A stretch of 32,754 nucleotides of DNA from an uncultured Granulosicoccaceae bacterium (GTDB lineage: Bacteria > Pseudomonadota > Gammaproteobacteria > Granulosicoccales > Granulosicoccaceae): positions 1-32,754 of the forward strand of contig CALGND010000001.1 of the NCBI GenBank assembly GCA_937958675.1, in the 5' to 3' direction. Below the pieces are notes generated by a model. It was not told the DNA's origin, did not search any database, and saw only the letters and a list, made by a program, of their open reading frames with translations. Every line of letters starts with the position of its first letter. Position 1 is the first letter of the stretch. Positions 8,120 through 16,487 of this stretch are shown here, piece by piece. Made by a program: the position numbers and the translations under genes.

Positions 8120-9342
8120 TCTTGTTTGCGCTTACGCGCCAGCCTAAACATCGCAGGTGATGTACGAAGCAATGAAACAAAGCGGTTACGCTCAGATAGA
8201 GGCACCGCCCCACGAGCGCGCATCCGCCACAGGGTTAATACTATTAGCATGATATGCACAACAGATGTATAGCTAAATAACGCCCTTGGGCCGAAATGGT
8301 CAATTAACACACTAGATATAACTGGGCCAATCATAGCTCCGAGGGAGAAAAAGAATGTCAGCCCCGCAGCGACTACAACATAGTCACCTTCCTTGGCATG
8401 ATCGTTTGCATGCGCTGCAGATAAGGAATACAACGGCAGCGCAAATGCACCAAACAAAAATATACCAATATAGTTTAGTAGTGGCGATGTGCCAGCAACA
8501 AACGACAAATAAAAACCAGCTAACGCCGCTCCGGCCGTCGCAGTAATTAACACAACTCGCCTGTCTTTTTTATCAGACAACGACCCCAAGGGGTATTGCA
8601 GCACCGCACCACCAATGATGCCTGCGCTAAGAAATGTCGCCACATCGTTAACTGACAAACCAATAAACTGAGCATAAAGCGGCCCAACCAAACGAAAGGC
8701 TGAGTTTGTCAGCCCGATCGCCAAACAACCGATACACGCTATTGGTGATAAACGCCAGAGATACATCGGGTTAAATTTGAATTCAGAAGGCGGTTTAGGC
8801 TGAGAGCGATCCGCCAAGGAGACCGGCACCATTGATAAAGTGATCATCATAGACAACACAGCAAATACAGCAAATCCCGCGACACCTAAAGCCGGTATTA
8901 AAAATTGCCCACCCGTGACCATAGACAAGTCAATTATTCGGTAGAACGATAACACTCGTCCTCGATCCTTATTGTTGACACCCGCATTTATCCAACTTTC
9001 AATTGTGGTAAACAGCCCCGAAAAGCAAAAGCCTGCCAACAAACGTAAAGGAATCCAAACCAGTGGATCAACAAGAAGAACTAATGTGAGGCTTGCACTA
9101 GCTGCGATTGCTGCAAGAGATGCAAAAGTACGCACGTGCCCTACAGAGCGAATCAAACGCGGCACAACAATGCACCCTAATAGAAAGCCTGCAAAATACG
9201 CCGCCCCCATAAATCCTATGAGCGTTGTTGAAAATCCTTCAGCTGCTCCGCGTAACGCGACCAACGTGCCTTGCATGCCATTGCCCGCCAACAATATGCC
9301 AGCTGCCATCAGTAACGGAATTAAAGGTCGAATTGAATTCAT
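8116..9342 (-). CDS. YcaD-like MFS transporter
   Basis: A 408-residue, 12-helix major facilitator protein. The first half shows LRGAAEGFSTTLIGFMGAAYFAGFLLGC and the loop motif RLIRSVGHVRTFA. The second half shows the repeated A-type motif PLGSLSDKKDRRVVL. LYSLSAAHANDHA is characteristic of the YcaD family, whose substrate is not established. The final 30 or so residues form a basic cytoplasmic tail. The start at 9342 has no convincing SD. The gene follows pqiC with about 100 nt between, and its 3' end overlaps the convergent hydratase gene, so the two mRNAs would be antisense at their ends. Substrate is not predicted. Confidence 0.85.
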   Translation of the reverse strand: MNSIRPLIPLLMAAGILLAGNGMQGTLVALRGAAEGFSTTLIGFMGAAYFAGFLLGCIVVPRLIRSVGHVRTFASLAAIAASASLTLVLLVDPLVWIPLRLLAGFCFSGLFTTIESWINAGVNNKDRGRVLSFYRIIDLSMVTGGQFLIPALGVAGFAVFAVLSMMITLSMVPVSLADRSQPKPPSEFKFNPMYLWRLSPIACIGCLAIGLTNSAFRLVGPLYAQFIGLSVNDVATFLSAGIIGGAVLQYPLGSLSDKKDRRVVLITATAGAALAGFYLSFVAGTSPLLNYIGIFLFGAFALPLYSLSAAHANDHAKEGDYVVVAAGLTFFFSLGAMIGPVISSVLIDHFGPRALFSYTSVVHIMLIVLTLWRMRARGAVPLSERNRFVSLLRTSPAMFRLARKRKQD

Positions 9343-9442
9343 GCGAGCATAGAACGCCTACGGTTATTCCAGGGAAATCATTTTGCAAAGGGGGTATCAC
9401 CATACCGCAAGAGAACAGCGATAGGGCTTAATCAGAAGGAAC

Positions 9443-10036
9443 TTATTTGATACTGCTACGCATAGCTGCAGTAGCGATTCGGACGATATCGTTTATACCA
9501 GCTGCTACCGCAGAAAAGTAGGCATTGTAATCGTTGGTTTCAGCATAATGAATAACCTGAAAAGTGCGAATGGCTTTTACGCTTCTACCATCACCTGCAA
9601 TGATCTTAATTTGACCTGCCATCTCAACACCACCACTACCCTCGCGTAATAATTTGTCAAAGCTAACTTCTACCCGCGCTTGCGGTTCGTATCCGCGAGG
9701 CCAAGGCTCTTTGACCACATTGGCTTTGGTGATATAACGCAAGCGATCCGCAAGCACACGGGTGATAGCCTCTTCAGGATCTTCTGCCCAATGGTGTCCT
9801 TCGGCCTGCACAATTAAACGTTGTTGGTTACGACTAGCAATGCGTTGATCACTGGCATAACTCGGTAGGCTAACTACCGACAAGCCAATATCAGTAATGT
9901 TGGCCACCGGTTGAGCTATTTCGGGCGCCAGCACAGGCTCTAACAAATACATTTTTGCTGGTGGGCCACTACCACATGCAGACCCAAGCAATAGAGCTAG
10001 TAGCGACAGTGTTGATAATAGAGTTCGGTTTCTCAT
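9443..10036 (-). CDS. pqiC: PqiC-like outer-membrane lipoprotein
   Basis: A 197-residue lipoprotein of the ABC-type transport auxiliary family (PqiC/YmbA). The signal peptide ends in the lipobox LGSAC, with Cys at residue 21, followed directly by GSGPPAKMYLLEPV. That resembles the family's conserved segment after the lipid anchor (xYYxL). In E. coli PqiC sits in the outer membrane and receives the tip of the PqiB tunnel that bridges the periplasm. The gene starts only 2 nt after the pqiB stop, which fits tight co-translation. The fold core has DIGLSVVSLPSYASDQRIASR and HHWAEDPEEAITRVLADRL. Confidence 0.88.
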   Translation of the reverse strand: MRNRTLLSTLSLLALLLGSACGSGPPAKMYLLEPVLAPEIAQPVANITDIGLSVVSLPSYASDQRIASRNQQRLIVQAEGHHWAEDPEEAITRVLADRLRYITKANVVKEPWPRGYEPQARVEVSFDKLLREGSGGVEMAGQIKIIAGDGRSVKAIRTFQVIHYAETNDYNAYFSAVAAGINDIVRIATAAMRSSIK

Positions 10037-10038
10037 AG

Positions 10039-11727
10039 CTATCGCCCAGTCAGCACTGCGTTGGGGTTTTCTTCAAGCAGCTCAGCAAATGCTGCAATAG
10101 ACTTTGCTGCCACTCGGAGCTCTCGAACTGCCGCGGCCAACTCAACGTACAATTCCGAATCGGGAGACAAGCCTGCTAATACATCGTCTGCATTTCGCGA
10201 AGCTGATGTTAGTGCTTTCATCATTACAGGTAGATCACCCGAGGCACGCTCTAGTTGTTTGGCAGCCGTCGAAAACGAAGCTAGCGTTTCATTTATCTGC
10301 CCGGGCATTGCTTTTGTATCAGAGCTTGCAACTAAAGTACGTGTGTCTGAAATCAGCTCGGTGGCGGCTGTTACTAGGCTACTAAGTGGTAGTTCAGACA
10401 AGTTCTTTATCAGCGTTTCTACGTCTGCAGTGACTGCTGAAATATCAGATTGTGTGGTGGGCAATACCGGATACGGTTGTTGGCTGAAATCAACTTCATA
10501 TGCTGGTTCATCAGGCATTTCTACTAACTTAACAATCAATGAGCCTGTAAGAATATTACCCGATGACAACTGCACACGAATACCCCTATTAATGTAGCTC
10601 TGCAATGTTTGATTAAATGCTTCTATGCTGATATTTTTTACGCCTAGGCGTCGAGGTTGAAATTGCAATACCGCTCGGGCCTTAGTTGGGTCACCAAGCG
10701 ACTCGCCTTCGGCGGCTTCACCAAGTGACACACTCATCACTCGCCCTACCCGCAATCCGTTGTATTCGATCGGCGCACCTGCCCGCAATCCCTTTATCGT
10801 TCCAGAAAATTCAACCATATAGCGAAAGCGATCATCGTCATCATCATCAAAAAAGCTATCAAGCGCTGCTAGGCGGTTGTCATAGAGTTTAAAATTAGTG
10901 CCATCACGCATGATGGGTTCTTCGGCTTCCAGTTGCTCGTTATTAACGAAGGCGATACCACCAGTAAATAGCGCTGCAATCGATTCAACACGAACCGATG
11001 CACCATCAGAAGTTAGATTAGCTTCAACTCCCGACACACCAAAAAAGCGAGTACTTTGAAAAATATGTTTGTGATACGGCGCTTCAACAAAAATATCAAA
11101 TAACACTTGCTGACCATCATCTTGCAGCCTGCGCCGTTCTACTTGACCAACTTCAATTTGCCGAAGAAATACTGGAGATCCTACATAGATATAACCAGCT
11201 TCCTCGGCGTTTAAAGTGACGCGCATACCGGGAGTGCCACGTTGGGTTAACGGGGCTTCTTGCAAGCCTTCAAATGTTCGTTTTCTTTCACCTGGAGTGC
11301 TATCCAAATCAACCTCTATGTAAGCACCTGATAACAACGTACTTAGACCAGATATTTCTGTGGTGTTTATACGCGCGTTAACAATCCAAAAACGTGTATC
11401 GGAATCAATATACGGTGCAACATCAGGATCAAGACGCGCGACTACGACGACAGTCTCTAGATCCTCACCAAAGCGAACTTCCTCAACAGTACCCACATCC
11501 ACGTCTTTGTGGCGAATGCGAGTACTACCCGCTTCAACACCATCCGCGCCATCAAAGATTATCTCAACTAGAGGGCCACGCTCTTCGTAGCTCTGCCACA
11601 ACATATAGGCGGCAAACAAAACGGCCAGTATAGGCAATAGCCACACCAGCGATATGCGGTTAGGCAAGCCGCGTAGCTTTTCCACAACTGGCCTAGCGGG
11701 AGTTCTACGCGCCATCGGAGCGCCCAT
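10039..11727 (-). CDS. pqiB: PqiB-like MCE-domain intermembrane transport protein
   Basis: A 562-residue protein with one N-terminal TM helix (about 28-47, SLVWLLPILAVLFAAYMLW) followed by three MCE domains. These start near GPLVEIIFDGADGVEAGSTRI, RGTPGMRVTLNAEEAGYIYVGSP (segments thereof) and YMVEFSGTIKGLRAGAPIEY. A helical C-terminal region (about 435-555) would form the needle-like coiled coil. PqiB hexamers span the periplasm and are thought to move phospholipids or other lipids between membranes. The length matches E. coli PqiB (about 546 aa). The start at 11727 overlaps the upstream pqiA half by 23 nt; an ATG at 11715 is an alternative and neither has a strong SD. Confidence 0.92.
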   Translation of the reverse strand: MGAPMARRTPARPVVEKLRGLPNRISLVWLLPILAVLFAAYMLWQSYEERGPLVEIIFDGADGVEAGSTRIRHKDVDVGTVEEVRFGEDLETVVVVARLDPDVAPYIDSDTRFWIVNARINTTEISGLSTLLSGAYIEVDLDSTPGERKRTFEGLQEAPLTQRGTPGMRVTLNAEEAGYIYVGSPVFLRQIEVGQVERRRLQDDGQQVLFDIFVEAPYHKHIFQSTRFFGVSGVEANLTSDGASVRVESIAALFTGGIAFVNNEQLEAEEPIMRDGTNFKLYDNRLAALDSFFDDDDDDRFRYMVEFSGTIKGLRAGAPIEYNGLRVGRVMSVSLGEAAEGESLGDPTKARAVLQFQPRRLGVKNISIEAFNQTLQSYINRGIRVQLSSGNILTGSLIVKLVEMPDEPAYEVDFSQQPYPVLPTTQSDISAVTADVETLIKNLSELPLSSLVTAATELISDTRTLVASSDTKAMPGQINETLASFSTAAKQLERASGDLPVMMKALTSASRNADDVLAGLSPDSELYVELAAAVRELRVAAKSIAAFAELLEENPNAVLTGR

Positions 11728-12358
11728 CCCAAATTAAACGAGCATCCAGCGAGGTGGCCGAGAGCATAGTGAATACCACTGACACGGCAAACCAATTGAT
11801 GCCTGGTCCTGGCACAACCTTTATTACAGCGCCTAGCTGTATAAGAGCTGCAAGTACAGCCACGACGAAAACGTCAATCATCGACCAACGGCCAATGAAC
11901 TCGGTAATAACATGTAAGCGCTGGCGAGTAGATTCTGACATAGCCCAATGAAACTGCAGGCTCAGTGCCAAACCCCCAATAACGACGAATTTTATTACCG
12001 GAATACATACACTGGCCACAAAAACGATAATTGCAACAAAATAACTACCATCGGCTAACAGGGCTGCTACGCCAGTGAGAATCGTATCGCTGGTGTTACC
12101 CAAAAAGGAGCGCGTGTCCATAATCGGTAAAATATTGGCCGGAATATAGGCGAGAATACCAACAAACAAAAAAGCCCAAGTGCGTTGTAAGCTGAAACGC
12201 TTTCGAGATCGTACTACTCCACCACAACGTCGGCAGGAGGCGTCTGTGGGCCACTTGTGTAACGTGCCACAAGCAAGACAAGGTGCTAGGCCAGCCTGCA
12301 AGGCTGAAACACCCAGATTGCCGTCGTGATTGACATGAGTGCCGTCAGTATTTGCCAT
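11705..12358 (-). CDS. pqiA: PqiA C-terminal-half-like membrane protein
   Basis: A 217-residue protein equivalent to one half of PqiA. It has a zinc ribbon (CLAC at about 28-31 and CRRC at 42-45) followed by four TM helices: FLFVGILAYIPANILPIM, YFVAIIVFVASVCIPVIKF, a segment before the WSMIDVFVVAVLAALIQL stretch, and the C-terminal VVFTMLSATSLDARLIWD region. The PA-N-I-L-P element and WSMIDVF are typical of PqiA/YebS. PqiA is the inner-membrane partner of PqiB. Only one nucleotide separates its ATG from the stop of the preceding half, in a different frame. Two adjacent half-length pqiA genes are common in other gammaproteobacteria, so this is more likely a natural split than a frameshift. Confidence 0.88.
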   Translation of the reverse strand: MANTDGTHVNHDGNLGVSALQAGLAPCLACGTLHKWPTDASCRRCGGVVRSRKRFSLQRTWAFLFVGILAYIPANILPIMDTRSFLGNTSDTILTGVAALLADGSYFVAIIVFVASVCIPVIKFVVIGGLALSLQFHWAMSESTRQRLHVITEFIGRWSMIDVFVVAVLAALIQLGAVIKVVPGPGINWFAVSVVFTMLSATSLDARLIWDGRSDGA

Positions 12359-12359
12359 A

Positions 12360-13034
12360 TCACTGACCCGCCATAGGCTGAACAGCCGTTGGAGAGCTGT
12401 TCGTCAAACGCTGCCATACTGTATCTCGACACAGTACAACGCTCACTAAGGTCGTCACGGCAATCAACGCCAATAAGCTCCAGAAAGCCAAGCCAACCGT
12501 TAAGGCTGCAATCGAGCTGATCTTCACAAGCGACACAACCACCCCGACCATAAAAATTTCAGCCATCGCCCAAGGTTCTAAGAATTCAGCCCATCTAAAC
12601 GCCCAGCGCATCGCCGGCCGCGCAGGCTTATCCAATCGCAATTGCCACAATACCCAAGCGATGAAGCTCAATCGGACTAAAGGTAACAGCACTATGAAAC
12701 CTAATGAAAAAATAGCTAGCCATCGCATATCACTGAGCCATAAAGCCGATACCGCATCGAGAACCGAAATTTGAGATTCAAAACCAGAACGAGACAGTGC
12801 TAAAAACGGCAGCCATAGACTTACGATCAACAACACAATACCGGCAAGTGATGCCGCTAATGCTCGATCAATACTGTGTGCTTTGTTGGTAAAGACGACG
12901 TGCTCGCAGCGCTCACAACGTGCTTGCGTACCGGCAGGCAAGCTCGGCCGATAATGCAACCAATCACACGCGGGGCACGCAACTAGGTCGTCATAGGAAA
13001 CGCGGCGTTTGGAGGGGCTGGTGTTGATGTCAAT
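12360..13034 (-). CDS. pqiA: PqiA N-terminal-half-like membrane protein, start unresolved
   Basis: The first gene of the pqi operon, the other PqiA half: a zinc ribbon then four TM helices, including AASLAGIVLLIVSLWLPFLAL, the segment before WLAIFSLGFIVLLPLVRLSF, the region WAMAEIFMVGVVVSLVKISS and LTVGLAFWSLLALIAVTTL. The ribbon reads CPACDWLHYR...RCERCEHVVF. Its first CxxC lies upstream of the only standard start in frame, TTG at 12959. The frame stays open back to a TAA at 13053-13055 with no ATG, GTG or TTG in between. Candidate initiators are therefore ATT at 13034 or ATC at 13028, the latter 6 nt after AAGAG. I extend the gene to 13034 because the ribbon is intact and conserved in kind with its sister half; the exact start is a guess. 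Confidence 0.75.
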   Translation of the reverse strand: MDINTSPSKRRVSYDDLVACPACDWLHYRPSLPAGTQARCERCEHVVFTNKAHSIDRALAASLAGIVLLIVSLWLPFLALSRSGFESQISVLDAVSALWLSDMRWLAIFSLGFIVLLPLVRLSFIAWVLWQLRLDKPARPAMRWAFRWAEFLEPWAMAEIFMVGVVVSLVKISSIAALTVGLAFWSLLALIAVTTLVSVVLCRDTVWQRLTNSSPTAVQPMAGQ

Positions 13035-13132
13035 CTCTTGCGTGTTACTTAATTAATAATAATGAGTTGATGACGTTAAAATGAACGTTTAGTTCACGAT
13101 TACCCTGTAAATCAGTCACGGTAAAGCAATTG

Positions 13133-14644
13133 TTATTGCTTATATTCAGTCGGCAATGGGATGGTAAAGGCACAGCCTCCAGCGTGAACCCTCAGTTCTA
13201 ATTGTGTGTCATCAGGAGTTTGCTGAGAACTGTACACTAAGTCGTAGCTGCCACCCACATGATCGGTAATGGTTTGCAAAGAATTTTTCAATCCTTGGCT
13301 ATCGCTTGCATCAAAATGCGTACCACCTGATAACTGCGCAAGCATTTCCATATTATCGTCCGAACCACCACTGTCACCGACCCGTGGGAGTTCCAGAAAA
13401 TAGGCCTGTAACTGGCTGTTATAAAACTGGTTTTGACCTTCTTGAACATTAACAATACGTTGCGCAATATACTCACGAACCTGATCATGCGATTGAAACG
13501 CAGGGTAAAAGTTGCGGCTAGCCAAATCGTGCCCATCGCTAATAGCAATAATCAACTTGTTCTGTTCTGCTGGTGCAAAGTTTTCGATATCGTCCAAAGC
13601 CGTATCAAGACTGTAATACAAGGCGGTGCCGGAACCTGCCGGATCGTCAAAGTTGATATCACGCAAGCTACCCAGCTCATACACGTTGGTACCGAAAATA
13701 CGGTAGTTAAAATCCGAAAACTGAGCAAGTGAAATTACAGAACGAGAAACAGCATCCAGCATGTTGTGAGCCACTCCACTCTCAACCACACTGGATGATA
13801 CATCCATTACTAAGTATACGCCTAGGCTCTCCTTGCTAAACGATACGGTGACTGGCGATTCAATGTCCGCCTCGCCAAATTCCAATGCAATAAAGTTAGC
13901 ATCGGCTTTTTTATCCAAACCAATTACCGGCTGCAAGGTGCCTGACTCGACATCCTCTAAGCTAAGTGTTTCACAGCTTGAATTCTCCTGTAGCGCTTGA
14001 TCATCATACTTTGCCAATACGCGAACGGCAAAGCGATGCTCACGCCTATCTCCCACAATTTCGCTGGTGTAACTACTAGGCACCAGCTCAACATGCACGC
14101 CCGCGATGTTGCCAAACTCAGAGTCTTTTAGCTCAAACGCACTAGGTAAACTTAGGGTCGAATATACAGGTACGTCCGTAACAATGTTTGCACTAAGATG
14201 GTCAAGACCAACAAGCAAACCTGTGCCAGCGGTACTGGGTTCAATTGTGATATTTAGGTCACCTTCCATCGCTTCTGTATCGACTTTTTCTCGATAGAGC
14301 TCTGTAGCAAGCCCGTTTTCGTTTAGCGATACAACGACTTCAGTGGCGGCATTCACTGCGGGGCGAACTTGCGGGTTGACTTTATATTGCAACAATAAAT
14401 CAGCCTCTCTACCATTGGCCGATGCGCCAGTGAAAGTTGAGTTAAGATGCAGTGCATTGCCACCTTGTGGCGCATCGTCTAGAAATACGACATTGTCCTG
14501 CGCTGAAACCACCCCAGAGTCAATGGTGGCAAGCGGGTTGTTTTTGGGAACAGCCTTTGGACCTTTATCGCATGCGGCGACGAGAAGGCTGCAAAGTACC
14601 AGTATTGGAAAAGGTGTTGGCAGACGTATTGGCAAAGATGGCAT
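13133..14644 (-). CDS. VWA-domain lipoprotein
   Basis: A 503-residue lipoprotein. The signal peptide ends in LVAAC, with Cys at residue 25. Residues about 40-270 form a beta-rich region of unknown type. A VWA domain follows at about 275-470, with a complete MIDAS: DVSSS (Asp281, Ser283, Ser285), Thr340 in GSGTALYYS, and Asp370 in IIAISDGHD. A short beta-rich tail ends in GGCAFTIPL. The ATG at 14644 is chosen because a GGAA-like SD lies about 8 nt before it; a TTG 18 nt further up is less likely. By inference it is an outer-membrane or periplasmic metal-dependent adhesion or scaffolding protein. No operon partner is evident. It is unrelated in N-terminal sequence to the VWA lipoprotein at 2672-4345. 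Confidence 0.82.
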   Translation of the reverse strand: MPSLPIRLPTPFPILVLCSLLVAACDKGPKAVPKNNPLATIDSGVVSAQDNVVFLDDAPQGGNALHLNSTFTGASANGREADLLLQYKVNPQVRPAVNAATEVVVSLNENGLATELYREKVDTEAMEGDLNITIEPSTAGTGLLVGLDHLSANIVTDVPVYSTLSLPSAFELKDSEFGNIAGVHVELVPSSYTSEIVGDRREHRFAVRVLAKYDDQALQENSSCETLSLEDVESGTLQPVIGLDKKADANFIALEFGEADIESPVTVSFSKESLGVYLVMDVSSSVVESGVAHNMLDAVSRSVISLAQFSDFNYRIFGTNVYELGSLRDINFDDPAGSGTALYYSLDTALDDIENFAPAEQNKLIIAISDGHDLASRNFYPAFQSHDQVREYIAQRIVNVQEGQNQFYNSQLQAYFLELPRVGDSGGSDDNMEMLAQLSGGTHFDASDSQGLKNSLQTITDHVGGSYDLVYSSQQTPDDTQLELRVHAGGCAFTIPLPTEYKQ

Positions 14645-14724
14645 CAGCGGATTCCGTAACAACCACAGCTTTTACAAACCGTGTAACAGGACTACAGATG
14701 TTGCAAAATTCACTCCAAATGCAA

Positions 14725-14748
14725 CAAAGCCCGTAAATACGGGCTTTG
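14725..14748 (-). terminator. Intrinsic terminator downstream of the HiPIP gene
   Basis: A perfect 10-bp stem (CAAAGCCCGT with ACGGGCTTTG) closes on a 4-nt loop. On the minus strand the 3' arm ends in GGGCTTTG and runs into TTGCATTTG. It lies 43 nt past the HiPIP stop and about 80 nt before the next gene's start, as expected of a terminator. Confidence 0.75.
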
Positions 14749-14791
14749 AGGTAATACATACTGGCTAAAAGCACGCCAATTGGCGTTATTT

Positions 14792-15088
14792 TTAACCTTT
14801 GGCGGCCCAAGCAGCACACCAAGCTTCTTTACCCACTTGACTCCCAGGGAAAATTCCACAAGCACCACCAGCTGCTTCAGCCTCACCTTGATAAAGAATA
14901 CAGTTAGCGCAATTTTGGCCTTCTTTGCTTGACGCCACTACGTACTGTAAGGCTGCTGCTTGAGGTGATTCTGGATCGACCATGGGTAGCTCATCTGCGA
15001 CCGCAGAAGTTAAAATAGATGATAAAGGCACCGCAGCTAAGCCTGCTCCGCCCAAGGCCATAAAGCGACGACGAGATAAGTTTTTCAT
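14792..15088 (-). CDS. High-potential iron-sulfur protein (HiPIP), Tat-exported
   Basis: A 98-residue precursor with a twin-arginine signal (LSRRRFMALGG, then a hydrophobic stretch ending in SAVA). The mature part has the HiPIP cysteine pattern C-x2-C-x13-C-x13-C: NCANC, ACGIFPG and AWCAAW, the last fitting the family signature [YW]-C-x2-[FYW]. HiPIPs fold around one 4Fe-4S cluster in the periplasm and carry electrons, for example between a cytochrome bc1 complex and a reaction centre or terminal oxidase. Tat export fits, since the cluster is inserted in the cytoplasm. The ATG at 15088 has GGAG 8 nt upstream. It appears monocistronic and ends at an intrinsic terminator. No cytochrome gene is near, so its redox partners are unknown. 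Confidence 0.93.
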   Translation of the reverse strand: MKNLSRRRFMALGGAGLAAVPLSSILTSAVADELPMVDPESPQAAALQYVVASSKEGQNCANCILYQGEAEAAGGACGIFPGSQVGKEAWCAAWAAKG

Positions 15089-15203
15089 TGAAATTTCTCC
15101 AAAAAATAAACGATCTAAAAAATACGTACCAACAAACACATAACAAAAAACAATGGCGATTATTCTAATACAAAACAATTCGCCTATTCAGCACTCGCCA
15201 ACT

Positions 15204-16487
15204 TCATTGGGCAAACACTTCATCAAACCGATCCATCAACACTGGAAAGTCCGGATTGTAAGTGGTTCGGGCCATAGCATCTTCGGCTTGAGACTGTAGT
15301 GGCAATACTGTGTGCTGAGCCCCATACCAATGGCTCGAAGCCTTCATACAGCCCATGAAAATCGGGTACTCGTTGCCGTTGCACACTAATATACGTCCTG
15401 TTTCGCCAAATAGATCATTCTCGGGACGATTGATCAGACTTAAATGTGACTGGTTAATGATTCGTAATGAAGGAAAATTAGCATTACGCGCCTCTACGGC
15501 ACCGGAGCTTAGATTGGATGGATCGAGAAATGATGCAGTGTCGACTTCACTATTAGCGTTGTAGTAAAGCAACATTTTTTTGGCTTGATGAGTAAAGCGG
15601 CGCATAAATAAGCGTTGCGTATACTTCACATCAACTACGGAGTCATTGGCCGACGCTACCAGCAATACAGGCATATCAAGCGTTCGATCCCGCCATCGTT
15701 TTTTTAGCACTCTCGATGTTTTGTAATATTGGGCAGCAGAGTTTATGGGTATTGAGTTGTACTTGATTGGGTTGTCTTCGATAATCATGCCGCCAAACAC
15801 CCACGGCTTAAATTTGGAGTAGATCCCGGACCACCTTAAGTATTTATCAAGCTTGCTATGGTAAGCAGGGCTAACTAACAGTAATCCGGCGATCTCATCC
15901 GGCTCATCAAGCGCTAGCAATGTAGCAATGACCCCACCAAGTGAAAAACCGCCTAGGTAAAGTGGCGTACCTTGCTTATACCAATCATCTTTGTGTTGCC
16001 TGGCTGTTGCCAACCAGCTTTTATATGAAACATCGAGCATATCAACTGGCGTTGAGCCATGCCCTTCAAATAAAATTGCGCGCACATCAAAACCACGCTC
16101 AGCCATTTCTGCCGCTACGTCATGCCAAACATAAGGTGAATCATTAAGGCCGTGGAATAATAAGAATCGACCACGATACGATACATTGGGATTAGCCGTT
16201 AGTTGAAATGGCAGGTTAAGCCTGATCTCATCATCCGTTCGCGGTAAGCTTTTAGGCTTGATGTGCTGATAGGTATCACTGATGTATTGATCGAAATTTG
16301 ATGCTAGCGTCGGGAACTTATCGCCTGCATGAGCTGCTGTTGGAATCAACAACAACAAGGTTAGAACGAAAAACGGCGCACCTATTGATGCGCCGCTTCT
16401 TTGAATACCGATACCGCCTGTGTCGAGATCGCAACTACCGATGTCAGAAGTGCTACGCGTAGAGTTTTTGCACACCCAATTGATCAT
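15204..16487 (-). CDS. Exported alpha/beta hydrolase
   Basis: This is a serine hydrolase of the lysophospholipase/monoglyceride-lipase-like group. Numbered from the ATG at 16487: oxyanion-hole strand FLLFHGLNDSP near 108-118, nucleophile elbow GGFSLGG with Ser at 182, probable acid in VASANDSVVD, and His in NQSHLSLI. A hydrophobic segment followed by TAAHAG (about 38-54) suggests a signal peptide with a long n-region. The start is uncertain: standard start codons (ATG 16487, GTG 16475) lie inside the 3' end of the upstream DUF533 gene and lack SD sequences. A terminator-like hairpin lies within this frame at 16369-16395. Expression may therefore depend on read-through or coupling. Substrate is unknown. 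Confidence 0.78.
   Translation of the reverse strand: MINWVCKNSTRSTSDIGSCDLDTGGIGIQRSGASIGAPFFVLTLLLLIPTAAHAGDKFPTLASNFDQYISDTYQHIKPKSLPRTDDEIRLNLPFQLTANPNVSYRGRFLLFHGLNDSPYVWHDVAAEMAERGFDVRAILFEGHGSTPVDMLDVSYKSWLATARQHKDDWYKQGTPLYLGGFSLGGVIATLLALDEPDEIAGLLLVSPAYHSKLDKYLRWSGIYSKFKPWVFGGMIIEDNPIKYNSIPINSAAQYYKTSRVLKKRWRDRTLDMPVLLVASANDSVVDVKYTQRLFMRRFTHQAKKMLLYYNANSEVDTASFLDPSNLSSGAVEARNANFPSLRIINQSHLSLINRPENDLFGETGRILVCNGNEYPIFMGCMKASSHWYGAQHTVLPLQSQAEDAMARTTYNPDFPVLMDRFDEVFAQ
16369..16395 (-). terminator. Intrinsic terminator-like hairpin inside the hydrolase frame
   Basis: On the minus strand CGGCGCA, an 8-nt loop and TGCGCCG form a 7-bp GC-rich stem followed at once by five T residues (16369-16373). 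It begins 58 nt after the DUF533 stop, an ordinary distance for that gene's terminator, yet it lies within the open frame of the hydrolase just before its signal-peptide core. Confidence 0.6.

Noticed and set aside
11705..12959. A frameshift splitting a single pqiA gene
   Set aside because: Both halves carry their own zinc ribbon, and the second has its own ATG one nucleotide after the stop. Adjacent half-length pqiA genes are known in other gammaproteobacteria.
13124..13141. 7-bp stem AAGCAAT/ATTGCTT around the stop codon of the VWA lipoprotein gene as a terminator
   Set aside because: The stem is AT-rich and no T-run follows on the minus strand, so I see no real terminator.
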